A DNA stretch of 64,000 nt, taken from NCBI RefSeq assembly GCF_007993935.1, contig NZ_VITY01000008.1, positions 310,001 to 374,000 on the forward strand, written 5' to 3'. How positions within the stretch are numbered: position 1 is the first letter of the stretch; every line of letters starts with the position of its first letter. The DNA is from Bradyrhizobium macuxiense. Lineage in GTDB: Bacteria > Pseudomonadota > Alphaproteobacteria > Rhizobiales > Xanthobacteraceae. A program made the position numbers and the translations under genes. The notes beneath the pieces were generated by a model. The model was given only the letters and a program-made list of their open reading frames with translations. It was not told the DNA's origin and ran no database searches. Below, one piece after another: positions 61,609 through 64,000 of this stretch.

Positions 61609-62580
61609 ATGAAGCGATTGCGATTCAATCAACAGGAGATCGTCTTCGCCGTCTTTGCCGTGCTGTTCCTGGCGTTCTCGATTTTCCTGCGCGGCTTCCT
61701 CACGCCCGAGAACATGCTGACGCTGCTGCAGAACGTCGCGGTGCTCGGCATCCTCGGGCTCGCCATGGCGATCGTCGTGATCGGCCGCGGCATCGACATC
61801 TCGCTGATCGCAGCCCTCGCGGTCCCTCCGGGGCTGGTGCTGCAGATGGTGCAGAACGGCCACTCGCTGCCGGCCTCGCTGCTGACCGCCGTGCTGCTCA
61901 CGATCGCCTTCGGTCTGGTCAATGGCTGGCTGATTGCCTATGCCGAGGTCCCTTCGCTGTTTGCGACACTGGCAACCGGCCTGCTGCTCGCCGGCCTCGG
62001 GCAGGCCGCGCTGTTTCAGCTCGACGTCGTGCAGTGGAGTGACGGCATGAAGGGCTTCGAGCGGCTCGGACAGGGCACCATCCTCGGCATCCCGACCTCG
62101 ATCGTGATGTTCGCGATCGCCTGCGTGGTGGTCGCCTTCCTACTGCGCCAGACGCGCTGGGGCGCCTATATCTACGCGATCGGCGACAATCCCTACGCGG
62201 CTCGCGTCACCGGCATCCCGTCACGCCCGATCATCGTGCTGCAATATGTCGTCGCGGCGCTGATCGGCTGCTTTGCGGGCCTGGTGATGGCAGCGTCCGT
62301 CAACTCGATGCCGACCCGCGTCTTCAATTCGACCCTGATCTACGACGTCATCCTCGTCGTGGTGCTCGGCGGCATCGGCCTGTCGGGCGGCCGCGGCGGC
62401 GTGCTCAACGTCATCATCGGCACGCTGCTGATCGGCACCATGCTGAACGGCATGACCATCATGGACATCTCCTACGCCGGACAAAACCTCGTCAAGGGTG
62501 TCGTCCTGCTGCTCGCCGTCATCACGGATTCATTCCTGAATCCGCGCAACGAAGAAACGGCACAGCAGGGCGACATCTGA
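61609..62580 (+). CDS. Sugar-type ABC transporter permease
   Basis: A 323-residue inner-membrane permease of the RbsC/BPD_transp_2 family with about eight to ten helices. The typical segments are VAVLGILGLAMAIVVIGRGI DISLIAALA-like near residue 45-75, RVTGIPSRPIIVLQYVVAA and VVLGGIGLSGGRGGVLNVII. It begins MKRLRFNQQEIVFAVFAVLF 20 bases after the TetR stop. With the binding protein and second permease downstream it forms a ribose/xylose-type importer. No ATPase gene is in the window. Confidence 0.92.
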   Translation: MKRLRFNQQEIVFAVFAVLFLAFSIFLRGFLTPENMLTLLQNVAVLGILGLAMAIVVIGRGIDISLIAALAVPPGLVLQMVQNGHSLPASLLTAVLLTIAFGLVNGWLIAYAEVPSLFATLATGLLLAGLGQAALFQLDVVQWSDGMKGFERLGQGTILGIPTSIVMFAIACVVVAFLLRQTRWGAYIYAIGDNPYAARVTGIPSRPIIVLQYVVAALIGCFAGLVMAASVNSMPTRVFNSTLIYDVILVVVLGGIGLSGGRGGVLNVIIGTLLIGTMLNGMTIMDISYAGQNLVKGVVLLLAVITDSFLNPRNEETAQQGDI

Positions 62581-62621
62581 ACCAAGTCCAAGAACGATCA
62601 ATCACGACCAAGGAGGAAGCA

Positions 62622-63638
62622 ATGAAATACGCTGTCAGGACTGCAAAGGTGATCGCCGCAGCGCTCGGCCTCGCGGCCATCGCCGCACCGGCTCTGGCCC
62701 AGCAGGGCCTGGACGAGCCGTTCCAGAAGCCGTTCAAGGAGTCGCTCGCCGGCAAGACGGTGGCCTACGTTCCGGTCGCCATGAACTTCGACCTCACCGA
62801 AGGCTGGTACGCCGGCATGAAGAAGGAGCTCGAGCCGTTCGGCGTCAAGTTCGAGATCCGCGATCCCAACTGGAACACCAATGCCGGCGCGCAGGCGGTG
62901 ACCTCGCTGATCTCGGAGAAGCCGGCCGTGATGGTGATCCACAATCCGGACGTGCAGACCTACGCCAAGCTGCTGCAACGCGCCGAGAACGAAGGCATCT
63001 ACGTGATCCAGATCAACATGGGATCAGCCTATCGCTCTTCGGCCTTCGTCGGCGCCAACTGGATCGAGATCGGCGAGAAGGACACCGAAGCCGTGGTCAA
63101 GGCCTGCCAGGGCAAGTCGAACAAGATCGCCGTCGTGCAGGGCGCGCTCTCGGCGGCCGCCAGCGCCTACACGCTCAAGGGCGTCGAGAACGTGCTCGCC
63201 AAGCATCCGGAGATCAAGGTGGTCTCGAGCCAGGCCGCCGACTGGGATGCCGCGAAAGCCAAGGCGATTACCCAGACGGTGCTGAAGCAGAATCCTGATC
63301 TCTGCGGCATCGTCGGCTTCTGGGACGGCATGGATATCGGCACCGCGGCCGCAGTGAAGGAAGCCGGCCTGACCGGCAAGGTGTTCGTCGCCACCTCCGG
63401 CGGCGGCGAGCGCAAGGGCGCCTGCGAACTCGTCAAGTCCGGCGCCTTCGACCTCAACTTGAGCTACGACGTGCCGACCCAGGCCGCACAGATGGCCGGC
63501 ACCATCAAATGGCTGCTGTCGTCGGGCGCCAAGGCCGGCTCGATCAAGGGTTCGGAGTACACCACGCTGATTCCGATCACCAAGGAGAATGCGGACAGCC
63601 AGACCGCGTGCTGGAATCTCAGTGACCTGAAGAAATAA
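62622..63638 (+). CDS. Periplasmic sugar-binding protein (RbsB-like)
   Basis: A 338-residue binding protein with a signal peptide (VIAAALGLAAIAAPALAQQG). The PBP1-type fold starts with GKTVAYVPVAMNFDLTEGWY and has KPAVMVIHNPDVQTYAKLLQ, IYVIQINMGSAYRSSAFVGA, GIVGFWDGMDIGTAAAVKEA and a Cys pair late in the protein (GACELVKSGAF, QTACWNL). A GGAGG site (62612-62616) precedes the ATG. The ligand is unknown; the family takes sugars, inositols and related compounds. Confidence 0.92.
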   Translation: MKYAVRTAKVIAAALGLAAIAAPALAQQGLDEPFQKPFKESLAGKTVAYVPVAMNFDLTEGWYAGMKKELEPFGVKFEIRDPNWNTNAGAQAVTSLISEKPAVMVIHNPDVQTYAKLLQRAENEGIYVIQINMGSAYRSSAFVGANWIEIGEKDTEAVVKACQGKSNKIAVVQGALSAAASAYTLKGVENVLAKHPEIKVVSSQAADWDAAKAKAITQTVLKQNPDLCGIVGFWDGMDIGTAAAVKEAGLTGKVFVATSGGGERKGACELVKSGAFDLNLSYDVPTQAAQMAGTIKWLLSSGAKAGSIKGSEYTTLIPITKENADSQTACWNLSDLKK

Positions 63639-63652
63639 CCCGGCCACTCCGC

Positions 63653-63683
63653 TTGACGTCCCGGGCGCCCCCCGGGACGTCAA
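63653..63683 (+). terminator. Intercistronic hairpin after the binding-protein gene
   Basis: TTGACGTCCCGGG and CCCGGGACGTCAA are perfect 13-base complements with a 5-base loop, 15 bases after the stop. No T-tract follows. Such hairpins after binding-protein genes often stabilise the upstream mRNA or attenuate read-through into the permease. Confidence 0.65.
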
Positions 63684-63709
63684 TCTCAGAAAATCGAAGC
63701 CTTGCTGGA

Positions 63710-64000
63710 ATGCCGATGCGCGACACCTTGACGAGCCTGCGTTACCGCTACTGGCCGGATCATCTCCTCGGCGAGATCCTGTCCAAGCGTTGGACCGAGA
63801 CCGCAATTCCGGTGATCCTGCTCCTGATCGTCGGCTTCGCGCTCAGCCGCTCCATCGATCATTTCCTGTCGCCGTCGAGCCTTGCCGATACCGCACGGCA
63901 GGCCGGCGAGATCGGCTTCATCGGGCTCGGCATGGCGTTGGTCGTCATCGTCGGCGGCATCGATCTGTCGGTCGGCTCGATCTTCGCGCTGACGGATTTC
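63710..64000 (+). CDS. Second ABC transporter permease, N-terminal part
   Basis: 97 codons are visible before the window ends. From ATG 63710 (or 63716) the protein reads MPMRDTLTSLRYRYWPDHLL, then a first helix (TAIPVILLLIVGFALSRSI) and the family motif GEIGFIGLGMALVVIVGGID followed by LSVGSIFAL, typical of RbsC-type permeases. It belongs with the permease and binding-protein genes upstream. Confidence 0.88.
   Translation, partial: MPMRDTLTSLRYRYWPDHLLGEILSKRWTETAIPVILLLIVGFALSRSIDHFLSPSSLADTARQAGEIGFIGLGMALVVIVGGIDLSVGSIFALTDF

Noticed and set aside
1..64000. tRNA, rRNA, CRISPR, insertion sequence or prophage
   Set aside because: No clover-leaf signatures, direct-repeat arrays, transposases or integrases were recognised by reading. 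The palindromic repeats have no transposase.

Overview
The window is GC-rich, densely coded chromosomal DNA of an alphaproteobacterium, most likely Bradyrhizobium or a close relative (Rhodopseudomonas lineage). This is inferred from gene families, codon use and short palindromic intergenic repeats; no rRNA or other marker gene is present to prove it. No tRNA, rRNA, CRISPR array, insertion sequence or phage gene was recognised.

Region 1 (about 1-28.6 kb) is mixed housekeeping: a K+/H+ antiporter, two MscS channels and MscL, a type I methionine aminopeptidase, a Tag-like glycosylase, a Tat-exported intradiol dioxygenase, RadC, the glycogen debranching enzyme GlgX, an AcoR-like sigma-54 activator, a two-component flavin monooxygenase, an Rrf2 regulator paired with a methyltransferase, and several TPR proteins. 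A ClpS-like/zinc-finger/AAA+ fusion followed by an XRE protein (21.4-23.5 kb) stands out.

Region 2 (28.8-33.5 kb, minus strand) holds a Ras/Rab-like small GTPase, a membrane protein with a cytoplasmic domain resembling a longin/roadblock fold and a periplasmic OmpA domain, a coiled-coil protein, and upstream a NarL-type response regulator with a soluble histidine kinase. It looks like a GTPase-controlled envelope module.

Region 3 (34-36.8 kb) is a MarR-headed operon: isochorismatase-fold protein, small membrane protein, MFS exporter. Region 4 (36.9-43.5 kb, minus strand) is a polyhydroxyalkanoate cluster: AlkK-like acyl-CoA ligase, MaoC/NodN-type hydratase, class II-like PHA synthase, PHA depolymerase, phasin and an acyl-CoA dehydrogenase, with a divergent AraC regulator.

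Region 5 (45.9-60.5 kb, all minus strand) is the most unusual part. In transcription order it has an STN-domain protein, TonB, an ECF sigma factor, FecR, a TpsB/FhaC-type outer-membrane barrel, a DUF2341-LamG-ExbB fusion, ExbD, an unknown protein, a second TonB, a porin, a periplasmic coiled-coil protein, a parvulin isomerase, a YbjN protein and a lytic transglycosylase. Most junctions overlap or are only a few bases apart. It has FecI/FecR-type regulation and a TonB/ExbBD motor but no TonB-dependent receptor; the barrel is of the two-partner-secretion type. I propose a TonB-energised or TonB-regulated outer-membrane export or adhesion system.

Region 6 (60.8-64 kb) is a divergent TetR regulator followed by a sugar-type ABC transporter (permease, binding protein, second permease) cut off by the window end.
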